Assembly (NCBI GenBank): GCA_027559495.1
Contig: JAMXSV010000018.1
Location: 930,001 to 994,000 of the forward strand
Direction of reading: 5' to 3'
Length of the DNA: 64,000 bases
Source of the DNA: Aurifilum marmelostoma
Taxonomy: Eukaryota; Ascomycota; Sordariomycetes; Diaporthales; Cryphonectriaceae
Position numbers and translations under genes: made by a program. The first letter of the stretch is position 1. Each line of letters opens with the position of its first letter. This document shows positions 33,101-44,020 of this stretch, piece after piece. The notes beneath the pieces were generated by a model that saw only the letters and a list, made by a program, of their open reading frames with translations, was not told where the DNA came from and ran no database searches.

Positions 33101-34863
33101 ACCGGAGTTCCTGAAAACGGTCATCGGTGTCCTGTCACCGTGATATCGCTCCAATTACAGCCCATCTTAACTAATTAACCTGCACGGAGTCCGGCGTTTC
33201 TCGGGCTTCGCAGTCTCGCATGTATTGACTCCCTTGCTTCGTCTGGGGTTTTCAGGTCACAGTCATGCGATTCTGGCTGCTTGGTACTCAGGAAGTGGGT
33301 CGACGTCCATCGCAGCGTACCATCGCATTCCTAGGCAGAGTTTTGGTGTAAGTAGATGGCCTCGGCGGTGTAGACTAGAAGGGGGAGATGTTCCATATCT
33401 TGGGACACTCCCGTTGCAACTCTATAGGTCTAAGAAGAAATAAAGCAGAATGACAATATTTGTCGACGAGAACTTCACGTTGCTGTAATTAAGTTGCCAT
33501 CATGAATAAAGATAGCAGAGAAGAAGAGGGAGAAGAAAAAAAAAGGGTACAGAGTATTGTTCCCCACGTGACCAACTATTTGACGTGTGCTAAAAATAAA
33601 TAAAAAATAGCTTCTAGTCTGGCCACGCCAGAGGGGACGGACACGCCGGCTTCACACGTCAAACACCCATGGAGAAACACTTAGTACCGCACGTAGTAAG
33701 GTAGTACGCAACGTGACCATGGCAGAAACAGCCCCCCCAGGAGACGAATCTAGAACAGGGTTTTTTTTTCCTTTCCACCTTTCCAACCTTAATCGGGCTT
33801 TTATGGAATAGTTTTCTTTTCTCCATTGCTACTCGCGTCTTGTGCATCAGACGATTCGCTCGCATTATCATCTGATTATCGTACGACTTTTTGGAGACTT
33901 ACTCAGGGGGGTGTACAAATCCTTGTCGACGCCGGGGAATATAAGGGCAGCGCTCGCCTCTGCCTCTTCCTTTGGTTTTTCCAGTTTTCTTCCCTCTTAT
34001 TCTCTCTTTTTCTTTTTCGTCTTGTCTGTATGTGCTTGTTGGTTTGATATTTATTTTCGGGCAGAATGTGATCACGACTGGTCGCCTTTCTCACTCCGAT
34101 CTTGGTAGGGCCAGTCGTGGGACAACCACTGTTTTCTTTTCTCAATCCGCTCTACTCGCACAGAATTACATTCATTCCTCCTCCCTATCAAAACATTTGC
34201 ACATGCTACTGCCTTTAAGCATTACTTCATATGGTACACTACGCATTTTCTCTCTGCAACACCCGCACGCAACTTGTCACCCATGAACCAAGGATTAAAA
34301 AAAAAAAACCAGACCCCAACTCCCCCCCCGCTCCCCTCCATCAATCCACCAAGAATCCGGTTGTCGTTTGCGTGAGCGAGGAGCTCTCAACGCTGTGCAT
34401 GTACGTAGTCCGGAGTGTCGTAGGAGGGGCTCTATCCGGGGCCCATCGTGTATCGGTGAGGATCGCATCGCTGCCTCGAGAGAAAAATGAGGCGTGGGTG
34501 GCCCTCCCTGCCGGTTGCGTCGTACTGTTGTGCCGTGCTGTCCGTCCGTAGGCGACTTCCACCGACGTGACGGCCCGGTCGTCTCGTTCGTATCCGTTCG
34601 TTCAGGCCTCGGCGTGCGCGCCTACTATGGCCGTGACCTATCACGTAGTTAATATACAAAGAACCATTTCTCTACCTCGAGGTGTTTTGTGTTTTGCTTC
34701 TTTTTGATGGTATAAAACAGCCTCCCACAACAACAACAATTTGCCCGAATCAAAACGCCTTGTAAAAGCAAATAAAAAAAGGTGTTGCAACAAAGTGGAA
34801 ATAATTATAAAAAAACGACAAAAGATGAAAAGGAAAAACGAGGAGTCGTGCGGCCTGGTGTTT
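30196..34863. other. 4.7 kb gene-poor region
   Basis: Starts with the GH16 promoter (GAA-rich tract at 30260-30300). The longest ORF, 31026-31760 plus, has an odd composition (many Arg, Pro, Gly) and no motif, so I do not call it. A C13 run lies at 32331-32343. On the minus strand 32570-32700 a frame reads like a charged coiled segment beginning HMCNKCDQQYEDID, possibly a decayed coding fragment. AT-rich tracts and stop-dense stretches fill 33400-34860. Confidence 0.45.
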
Positions 34864-36143
34864 CTAGTAGGCGCGCAGCTTTGATTCTACCTTTTTCGCG
34901 AACCGCCTGAGGCATCCCTCCATACCCTCTGCATCCTCTATGCAGTGCCAGTGTCCCACGCCAAAGAGGACCTCGAGCTCCGTCTTGGACGGGGCTCCCC
35001 ACCTGTTGTCATGCAGGGCACTCGTTAGCAAGACGGACGGATGCATATGCACGAAAGCCGTTCCCGAACGTTTGTGTATGTGTGTGGTGTGGAGTCATGT
35101 GGGGTTTTTGTCTTGGATAGAAAAGAAGGGGTCCTGGGTGGCGTCGGGTGGGATAAACTTTGTTTATTTTTCCCCCCCTTCTTTTTCGGAGACGGGAAAT
35201 GGAAAGGGTTGGAAGAGGGAGGGGGAGGAGGGGGGGGGGGGGAACATGCTCATCTCCTATCAGGGCCAGATCCTCGAGGCGGGCGACCTGGTCCTCCTGT
35301 CCGGCGACGCACAGAAGAGGACAGGTGATCTTCTTGTATTCGGGAACGGGCGCATCAGCGATGGCCTGGGAGAGCGACTTGTAGGCTTCGGGGTTGGATG
35401 ACTGGATCAATGAGCGGACAAAGGCCTCGGCGGTCCTGGTGGCCTTGGATCCTGTTGCCCGTGTGGGTATGTCTACAGAGTTGACGATGCCCTCCAGTCC
35501 ATCTGTTATAATAATAAAAAGATCGAGAATTCGTCAGCATTCACACGGAAACCAGAAATCAAATGTAGAAAATTGGACTCACCCTGCTCAATGACGGCAA
35601 CTCTGTGCTCAAAGTCCTCCTTGGTCTCAGGACCCGGGCAGATGGGGCCGACGGAGACCACACCGGCGACCTGGTGTTTGACGGCGATCTCGCAGCAGAC
35701 GATGCCGGCCATGGAGGCGCCGATGATGATGGTCCGGTCCAGGGCCTTTCCGAGGCTCTCGAGCAGCGCGATGGAGTCATCTGCGATCTCCTCGAGGGTG
35801 TGAGGCTTGCCATGGTATGGTGACTGGCCGAATCCTGTAGTGAGGGAAGGAAGAGAAGGACAAATTCCGTCAGTTCCAGCGTTCCCCGTCGTCAGAAGAG
35901 GAGGGAGAGAACTGGCGCCCTCTCCTCTTTTGAGATGATATCTTCTCTCATCGTTGATTTGCACCTACCTGGAACATCAATGGCCAGACACGAGAAGCCA
36001 GCTTCCACGAGGTCAGGAATGACGGGCGACCAAAAGCTGTGAGCACCTCCGAGGCCGTGGATAAAGTACAGCGTCAGACCTGCCCTGCTGGCGGGCATCC
36101 AGCTGTAGAACAGCGTCTTGCCGTTGATCTCCTTGAAAGGCAT
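34864..36143 (-). CDS. alpha/beta hydrolase
   Basis: Small serine hydrolase, substrate unknown. Exons 36143..35969, 35834..35583, 35502..about 35250, 35002..34864; about 272 residues, normal for the family. Seen: oxyanion-type motif YFIHGLGGAHSFW, nucleophile elbow IIIGASMAGIV (Ser about residue 99), acid-containing strand PLLCVAGQEDQV, and catalytic His in FGVGHWHCIED. Introns 1 and 2 are canonical (GTAGGT..CAG 134 bp, GTGAGT..CAG 80 bp). Intron 3 has a textbook branch point and acceptor (GCTAAC..ACAACAG) but no GT donor in the right phase; GCATGT at 35249 would be a GC-AG donor giving a continuous frame. The sequence right behind it is a G13 run, so a local sequence error is also possible. 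No signal peptide. Confidence 0.85.
35230..35242. repeat. G13 homopolymer in hydrolase intron 3
   Basis: Thirteen consecutive G on the plus strand, a few bases after the presumed donor of the third hydrolase intron. Confidence 0.9.
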
Positions 36144-36533
36144 GATGATGGTGATGATGCCGCCTTAATTGTTTTCCACTTTCCTTGTCTTGGGTGTCCC
36201 TCTCGAGTCCACTTGTCTCTCTCACTCTACTCACTGGCACAGTCTCTCTTGTTTTCTGTTGTTGCTCTTTGACGTAAGGTTCCGTTGCGGTCTAAGACAT
36301 GCAGGTGAGACACTGGATCAGACGGAAAGAAAGGAAGAATTACTGTAGGGCTGTGCCGCCGTGCAGTTGTCAGAAAATGATAGGACCCAATTAAGGAGGG
36401 GGGGGGGGTTGTGCACGGTAGTACAGTAGCGAGGATTAGCTATCACTCTCTAGGCCAAGACCGGGGATAGAAAAGAGGCGTGGGCGCTGGTACTCTTTTG
36501 TACATAGTCCACAGGGCGGCTGCAGCTCTGCTT

Positions 36534-36554
36534 CCCCCCCCCCCCCCCCCCCCC
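36534..36554. repeat. C21 homopolymer
   Basis: Twenty-one consecutive C, the longest C run of the window, in non-coding DNA. Confidence 0.95.
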
Positions 36555-36959
36555 TCGATCTAACGCCGCCTACTATGCCCTCCCTGTCTCGTTAGAGGGC
36601 CAGCCTGACCTGGGCTGGCCCTGAACTGACTTGAGGACTCGAGACTATTGAGTTCAGGGACCGGAGGGTTCGCTGCCAGGGATCTGGGCTCTCGAGCCTC
36701 TTCTCTCCTCTTTTTTTTCTTTCTTTTCTCCATCGTCTTTTCTTTTTTAGTCTCACATGCTGTCCAACTATCCATCTGTCTTACTCGCACTCGCACACAC
36801 ACGCACACTCTCTCTTGGTGCCCAATCTTATAAGTCTCAGGGGTTTCTCTCTCTCCCTCTCCTGTCATTATCAGTCTATCTCTTCGTCGTATACCCCAGG
36901 CCCAAAGAAGCCCCACGTATTGTCTTAGCGTTCCAGCAAGGGTCTTTGACTGCTCAAGA

Positions 36960-36960
<1 letters not shown>

Positions 36961-37000
<40 letters not shown>
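36961..37000. repeat. A40 homopolymer
   Basis: Forty consecutive A on the plus strand. It could be a retroposon tail, but no element body or target-site duplication was recognised beside it. Confidence 0.95.
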
Positions 37001-37004
<4 letters not shown>

Positions 37005-40000
37005 CACTTCATGCGAGAATGACATGCTAAACTTTTATGACGTGCTGCGGTAAATAATAGCATTCAAAACGCGACGCTTTGAAAACGCCCACTTTCCCCC
37101 TATCCCTTCACCAGAAGACTGGGCCTTTCCAGAAAGAAGGAAGAAAAGACAAAAAAAAAAAAAAAAGGGAAAAAAAAGAAAGAAAAACTCCCCCATCTCC
37201 TCTTACTCAACAGTCGTAACGAATTTCCACACACGCCGCTGGACTCGTCTGGAATCCCAGAAAAAAAGAAAGAGAACCCCACCGCCGCCCACCCGCCCAT
37301 CCTCTTCACTCTCGTGACTGCCTCGTGGCTGCTCGAAAATCACCTGATAAAAAGGATCGAGACCTCGAGGCTAAGGAGGGCGGGCCGCGGAGGCCCCGTG
37401 CACTGGCTGAATGAACTATGGCCTTCTCTTTCCTCCCACAGACTCTGTGCTCGGCGGGTATCGAGCCTTGCTGGGGATTCCCTGGTAGGCGTTTCAACGG
37501 CAAAACTCATGGGTTCTGCCCCAAAAGCACAATTGAGACGGTGCAGGACAGGCGAGAGAGGGGCGGTCCGCCCGTCATTATTTACCACTATCGCATTACG
37601 TACGGGGCACACAACACAGGAACCGCACAGTGCCTCTTGTCAGTATAAGTATGGCTGGGACAATGCAGAAAAGAGAAAAGATGGATGGAAAAAAAGAAGA
37701 ATCACCATCCCCCAAGCATGGCAATAGGATCCACCGTCGTGGGATAAGCAAGCTTGGCATAGGGGGGGGTTTGACAATCCCTTCGCTGGAGAGGTGATCG
37801 CTCGCTTGGAGGCCCTCATGGAGATTGCGACCCTTCACCGCGAGTCAGTGCGCCTTGCCGTGGGATTCCTGCCGAGGTTCCAAGCGAGCTTTGTTTTTTT
37901 TCTCTGTCTTTTTCCCTCTCTCTCTCTCTCTATTCTTGTCCTTCCGGACCCTCGAGAGATGTACTATGATGATACGTGGCTTAAATTACCATGGTATTAT
38001 TATCATCAGAGGGTGTCATGTCACCTTGTCCCCATGCTTACGAAGTCGCAGCGTGGTTCGTTATCAGACACACGCCAGCAGGGCACGGGGCATCGATTCC
38101 TGTGCCACTCATGTCCGGCAGGAGACGGTCCGCCATGCCATGATTAATTACCATGGCACATTGTGACAACTGTCGAGTGTAGAACGCTCGGGCTTAACAC
38201 CACGTACCTGGGTGATATTCATATATGATCAGGGATGACCGCAGTAGGTGGACGAACTTACTATCTATAAGAAGAAAGGGGATTCGTGTGCAGAAGACAG
38301 TGACGGGGGGGAGAACGCTGATAAGATGAAGAGGTGTGTGGAGAAATAGAGCGAGCTCTTTTGAACGTCTCCAAGCTGAACCCCCCCCCCAAACCGGATT
38401 GCTGATGCTGATCCTCCGCTATAGGAACTTGCTTCTCCTCACTACCTGAGCAGGTCAACACCGAGAGAATATGGAAAAAATAAATAAAACACAGACAGAC
38501 TCTCAGCGGAGGTTTCCATTGCTTGATCTCTTGTTTAACCTTAACTCGGACAAATACATATGTCCGCCTCCATCATCCCGGCACGCGCCACGTGTTCCTG
38601 CTGCAGACTACCTACTGACTGTTTCCACGCCCCAGCTATCTAGTGTCGTGCCCAAAGAGCTAACGTGAACCCATCTCCAGGCCTCTCTTAGCTAGCGCTC
38701 GGCGTGGGTATTGTGTAGTACAGCACGGCCTGGTGGGAACCACTGCAAAGAGGCCCAGAGAATCGTCCTTCGCCGCCTTGGCTAGCTGGCTATCAATCTA
38801 TCTACAGTAGTCTTGGGGTAATTGGCGTAGCCGGCCTGCTGGGTACAGCTGTGGAATCAATTCGAAGCCTAGCAGACTGAAGGCAGAGCCCGCCTCAAAA
38901 TAGTCCATTTTCGCTAGGAGTCGAGATTGGTGGCTTGAATATCTTGATTGACTTGATTCAAAATCTGGATCTTAAGGCTCACTGCTATTTTTCCTCTAAT
39001 CATGTTGCTTGTATGCAGCCTGTAAAACAACATGGAGCGAAACAACAACGACCAAGAGTATATTCTGTCCCTCCGCGCTCCGGCTGAACCGCATCTCGCT
39101 CGCTGCGCCCTGGCCACGAACTGCCGTGTTTTGTATCTGTCGATCTTCTTTCTACATCGTCTTTAAGGTTATTCGATGAGCTGATCTCCTACTCAACCAC
39201 TTGAACGTTCTCCGCGGAAGATCATGATTTCATGTGTGATGGAATAAACCTTAAGGTCACAAGATACGAGGACCAGCGTTTCAACCGTTGAAAAAACAGA
39301 CGTGAAGTCAGCACTGATTGGCCTGGGAATGTCGGTTGACTAGCCACGATAGTACTTCCAAGTTCAGCTTTGATACGACAAAACGGAGTAGGAGTGGCAC
39401 ACTAATAAGATCTGCCTGTGACAGAATGTTTAAGGTTTCTCGTGCTTCCTCTTTTTGTGGCTGCAGTGTGCCTATATGTGCATGCATTTAATATATCCTC
39501 CTTCGTTATGCCTTTTCCCCGGACCGTGATGCTCTCTCTCTCTCTCTTGGAATTGTCATGGGAGCTACGTCTACGAAGTTCGTGACGGTAGGAACTACAT
39601 CATTTCAGATGTTAAATTACCTTCCAACTCGCCTATAATTGATCGAGAACAGCCATTTGACATAGATGCAGAGTGGACTGTTTATTAATAATTGTCGCTT
39701 AACAGCCAAGGCCTCAGAATTGAGTACGATCATGAAGTGAAAGCATCCCATATCACAGTACTATCAACTTTTTAGTCATTAACAGCAATATCAACTTGTA
39801 TATACCCTTACGAGCCTCGCACGCTATCAAAGTTTCTCATAAGATAAGCCAAACATGGAACTTACCGTGTTTACTATCGAGCTCCAACCCTGGGGTGAAC
39901 GTACAATAGTGACAACCTATCCATTCCTTCTATGACATCCCAAATTGGGAGAAAAACCAGTCTAGGTCGTCACGACAACATGGCACGATAGTGAGGGCTG

Positions 40001-40195
40001 CTAGTGTTACAACTTGATGCTATTTATACTCTAGTTGTTTACATAATGTTGTATATACAAGCTCGCGGGTCAATGCTTATCCACTCGTGCAATTTTGCTT
40101 TTGTCCTCCCCAACCCCTGCTTTCATGCTGTCAATTTTGTCTTGCGTACTGTTGGGCGTAGAGAGATACACGTGAAAAAAAAGAAAGAGGCGTGA

Positions 40196-41619
40196 TTAAC
40201 TGCTGCCAAACTGGCGCACCGTGGCGTCCAGCGCCTTGGCAAAGTACTCGACATTGTTGTCGTTCAAGCCGGCGATCGATATCCGCGATGTATTGGCCAT
40301 GTACACATGATGGGCCTCTGCAATTCCGAAACATGTCAGTAAGGATCATAATCAGAAGTCCACAAGGAAGTTCAAGGGTTGGGGCGAAAGAGGCTTCCAG
40401 GGCTGTGTGTGTGACTGTTCCTAACTTACTCTCCAGATGCACAACCTGGGCGGGCGCGATACCCAGGTACCCAAACATGCCAGTCTGCTTGACCACATGC
40501 TCCCAGCTGCCGGGCGTGCCCAGCCTGGTCAGCTCTTGGAACAGACGCGCCCGCATCTTCAGGATACGCCCGCTCATGGTGACCATGTCCTGTGCCCACT
40601 GTTTCCTGATGTCAGGCATGCCCAGCACGGCCTCGGCAATGCTCGCGCCATAGAGAGGCGGGGTGCTGATGGTGGCACGCTGGGCGTTCTCGAGGATGCT
40701 CTGCAGGGTGGCAGCCAGGCTGTCGGCGGCGGCGACGAAGAGCACGGCACCAACGCGCTCGCCATAGAGGCCCATGGACTTGGCGAACGAGAGGCAGACG
40801 GCGGCCTCGAGGCCAAGGTCGTCAACGAAGTGGCGCACGGCCCAGGCGTCCTCGTCGACGGAGCCCGAGTTGAAACCGAGGTAGGCGGCATCGAAGATCG
40901 GGAAGATGCCTCGGGTACGCACGACGTCGGCGATCTCACGCCACTGCTCGTGCGTAGGATCGCAGCCGGTGGGGTTGTGAGCGCAGGCATGGAGAACGAC
41001 GGCGGAGTTGGGCTCAGCGGCGCGGAGGGCGGCCAGGAAGGCTTCATGGTCGTAGGCGCGGGTCTCGTTGTTGTAGTAGGGCGCCCAGTGCACGCGGAAG
41101 CCCATGGTATCGAAGAGGAGCTCGTGGTTGGGCCAGGTGGGCGAGGTGATGTAGATGTTGCGAATGTTTGTGTTGGCCTTCTTGAGCGTCATGCCGGCGA
41201 GAAGGAGGGCGCCTGTGCCGGAGAGGGACTGGATACCTGCTATCTGACGTGGGACTTCCTTTAGCCTTGGATCCCCTTAAGCCTCCCATCTGCCTGTAAC
41301 GGAGACAAAGAAGCTGCCTTACCCTGCGCTCTGCTAACGCTCGCGAGCTGTGGAACAGCAGCTCGACCGATGCGTCGCGGAAGGCCCGGTGGCCCATCAT
41401 GGGGAGGTACTCGTGGTCGGCGCCGGCGATCTTCTTCTTAGCCATCTGTACGGACGGCAAGACCCAAGGTTTGCCATTCTCGTCGCGGTAGGCACCAACA
41501 CAGACATTGATCTTGTCTGGGGATTCGTCTGCGTTGTAGCGCCGGAGCACCTCGAAGATACCGTCGGGCTCGACGGACTCGGCCGTGTCGAAGTAGGAGT
41601 TGTGGCTGGCGGATCCCAT
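40196..41619 (-). CDS. aspartate aminotransferase (class I, PLP)
   Basis: Transfers the amino group between aspartate and 2-oxoglutarate. Exons 41619..41323, 41243..40430, 40317..40196; introns 79 and 112 bp (GTAAGG..CAG, GTAAGT..CAG); about 410 residues. Landmarks: VCVGAYRDENGKPW near the N-terminus, SLSGTGALLLAG, ACAHNPTGCDPT, IFDAAYLGFNSG, and PLP lysine K254 in CLSFAKSMGLYGERVG, followed by the C-terminal SRISIAGLNDNNV. The acceptor CACGTCAG before ATAGCAGG was chosen because it restores phase and the family sequence. No mitochondrial presequence is visible (start MGSASHNSYFDTAE), so the cytosolic form is more likely. All catalytic residues that I can check are present. Confidence 0.94.
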
Positions 41620-42582
41620 CTCAGGTTCTGTTCGGTGTGCCGTAGGTTATTAACTCTCGGTGATTGAGCACTGTTTTCCCGGTATGTATGTGTATATCCT
41701 CCGATCCCTTTCTCACCGGGACAATCTCGGGGCACAGTCTCGGGAACGTTGGACGGTGCTTTTATTGTTTGCCATTGTTGCGGATATCAGCGGCAAACAA
41801 TTTTCTCTGGTGGGACCCCTTCGCCGCAGGGAATGCCCCAGCGGTCCGAGTGTTCTGTCATAACATCGTGACGGGGCCTTCAGAGAGTCTTGTGGGCGCC
41901 GAGTTCGGTCGCATAGAAGACTTCGCAGGATCCTTCGAGAAGAACTGGAGTGCATTACACCCAATTGGATGAAGCCCGTCCTGCAGCCCACGATGCCATG
42001 TTCCATCCAGGCCCCATAACTTATCCACCCCTGCATGACAGACGGTCAAATCAGAATGTTCGGCCTAGGCCGGAGGCGGCGGCTTATAAGAGGGTTAGGG
42101 TTTCTCTCGGTCGGCTTTGGTATCTGGAGAGGAAAGAAATAAAATGTGCTGACGAAGCTATGATGAGACGTCTGTTGTATGTAAGACCCAAGAGGTTGGT
42201 ATGTTCTGGTTCGACAAGATACTTGGTCGCCAAATGAAATCTCACGAGATCATCTGGCCACAACTTCTGGACATGGTAGCTGTAGAGGTCGTCGACCTTG
42301 TAATGTTGAGGCTCAGCTCCCCCAAACTCCTCGGGTCTTTGACTGGCCTTGTCTCATGCTCATCTCTCCAGATGCTCGTGTCGTTCGCGGCTGGGACTCA
42401 TGGCATCGGTCCGGGAGAGGTCCACACCAACGGCCGATTGTATCGACATCATCTCCTGATCATCGTTTTCTTGTGACCCACTGCAGCGGGCCGGACTGAC
42501 GGGTGCGGAGTTGGCCAAGGTGTGCGGAAACCTTCCGCCAAAGCCGAGCTTCCGAGTCACGTAAGCGCGGATGATGACGCCT
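41620..42582. other. spacer between aminotransferase promoter and secreted-protein 3' end
   Basis: About 960 bp; the left part is the aminotransferase promoter. A single TTAGGG-like hexamer near 42097 is not a telomere array. No gene seen. Confidence 0.5.
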
Positions 42583-44020
42583 CTACTCTCCCTGCCTCCA
42601 TACCGGCCAGTCGAGATACTTGACAAGGCGCTCGAACTTGCCCGCGAATGCCTCGGCGGTCTGGTCGTCTTCTTTGACCGCCTCGACAAGCGTCATGCAG
42701 ATGCGCTGGGTCACCCCATATACAGCGCCATACGCTAGGCTTTCGTCCGTCGCGGTGGTTGGGAGATACTCTGTTGCGCAGCGCTCGACTTCAGCCTCGT
42801 CATTGCGATTCTCCCAGTCGACAAAGGGAGTCAGCAGGCCCTGGGCGACTTCACGAGACGCATCAATAGCCTTGTCCGCGGATCCGGCCAGGAAGGCGAT
42901 CTTGTCGGCGTACCGGCTCACGGTCTGGTCGACAACTCTCTGCCAGTCGTGCGTTGCAGCACTGGGCTGGTCTCCGAGGATGAGCTTCTCGATGTCGTAG
43001 CGGACCGGGTCGAGCTCCTGGCTGGGGATGTGGATCAGGCGCGGGACGTGGCGGCGCGGTTCTGATGAAGGTTAGCTCGTCGCGGGTCGGGTTTGCCCTC
43101 CAGAGAGAGATTCTCTTACCTTCTTCCTGTTGCAGTTCACGGCCTTCGCGATTGAACAAGTCCAATCCATACGCATACGCAGAGACGAAATGTTCAAAGT
43201 TTGCTGTCGCACTGCGGACTCCAATACCCCCAGACCTAGACCTCCCTGAGCCTGGCGGTGGTGGGCCCTGGCTTCGCCTGTGGCCACCTGGGGCAACCTT
43301 CGTCCTCACCCTCCTCACAAAATCGAGCCCCTCCTCGAAGCTGCACAGGATGATCTCGAAGTCGCCGCCCAGCCGCATCAAACCGTCGACCCGCCCCCGC
43401 CACTGGTCTTGGGCAAACTTGCAGAATATCCGTGCACGCTCATACTCGGCCTCGAAGCCGCCAGAGGTCGTGTCGTTGAGCACGACCCGGTCGCCAAAGT
43501 CAAGGGTGCCACCTTGGCCCTTGACGGCGGATTTTCCGTCAATGTAGAGCAGGTTCAGGTCCTTGCTCGTCTTGTACGTGTGTAGCCAGCCTGCCAGATC
43601 ATCATCTTCGTCGGCTTGTCCAGTTCCGTCGGTAACGCCTGGTCGCATTACTCTCTGGTGTCTTCCGCCGTCGAGGCCATCGGTTCGGAGCATAGGTTCA
43701 TGGCCACCGTCTTTCGAGTCTCGCCCACGGCGTTTCCGAGCAAATACGAGTGAGAACTCGGGATCAAACGCCAAGAATTCGGTGCCGTTGATGATTGCCG
43801 GTCCAGGGTTGCCGTGATAAAGCAGCGTGCCTTTGGGAACTGTTGTCAAGAAGGCAGACATGCCGTTGCCACCGGCGTTGACGGAAGAGTCCCATTTTCG
43901 CAGTGCAGAGTGTATGGCATTAAAGATGTGGCTGTTGGCGAGGCTCTCCCGATGGGCATCGAAGCTCAAGGCGGCCTGGATGCTGATCATCAGCGTAAAA
44001 CATATGCCAAGTCTCTTCAT
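42583..44020 (-). CDS. uncharacterised secreted fungal protein
   Basis: Exons 44020..43120 and 43061..42583; intron 58 bp (GTAAGA..CAG with a GCTAAC branch point); about 459 residues. A signal peptide is likely (MKRLGICFTLMISIQAALS). Recognisable conserved-looking blocks are TLLYHGNPGPAIINGTEFLA, EFSLVFA, GWLHTYKTSKDLNLLYIDG and RVDGLMRLGGDFEIILCSFE, a set I associate with a lineage of Ascomycete proteins of unknown function. The middle has a low-complexity Gly/Asp-rich loop (about residues 100-140). The C-terminal exon is helical and charged. No catalytic motif is recognisable and I do not propose a function. Confidence 0.82.

Larger units (their letters stand above)
36144..40195. other. 4 kb gene-poor region with extreme homopolymers
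   Basis: Begins with the hydrolase promoter. Holds a G11 run near 36398-36408, C21 at 36534-36554, A40 at 36961-37000, more A-rich tracts at 37150-37180 and C10 at 38381-38390. No ORF with domain or coding signature was found on either strand, and no terminal repeats that would mark a transposon. Confidence 0.5.

Noticed and set aside
36961..37000. A40 as tail of a LINE or SINE
   Set aside because: No element body, no target-site duplication and no reverse-transcriptase fragment recognised nearby.
42085..42105. TTAGGG telomere-like hexamer
   Set aside because: Only one copy, not an array.
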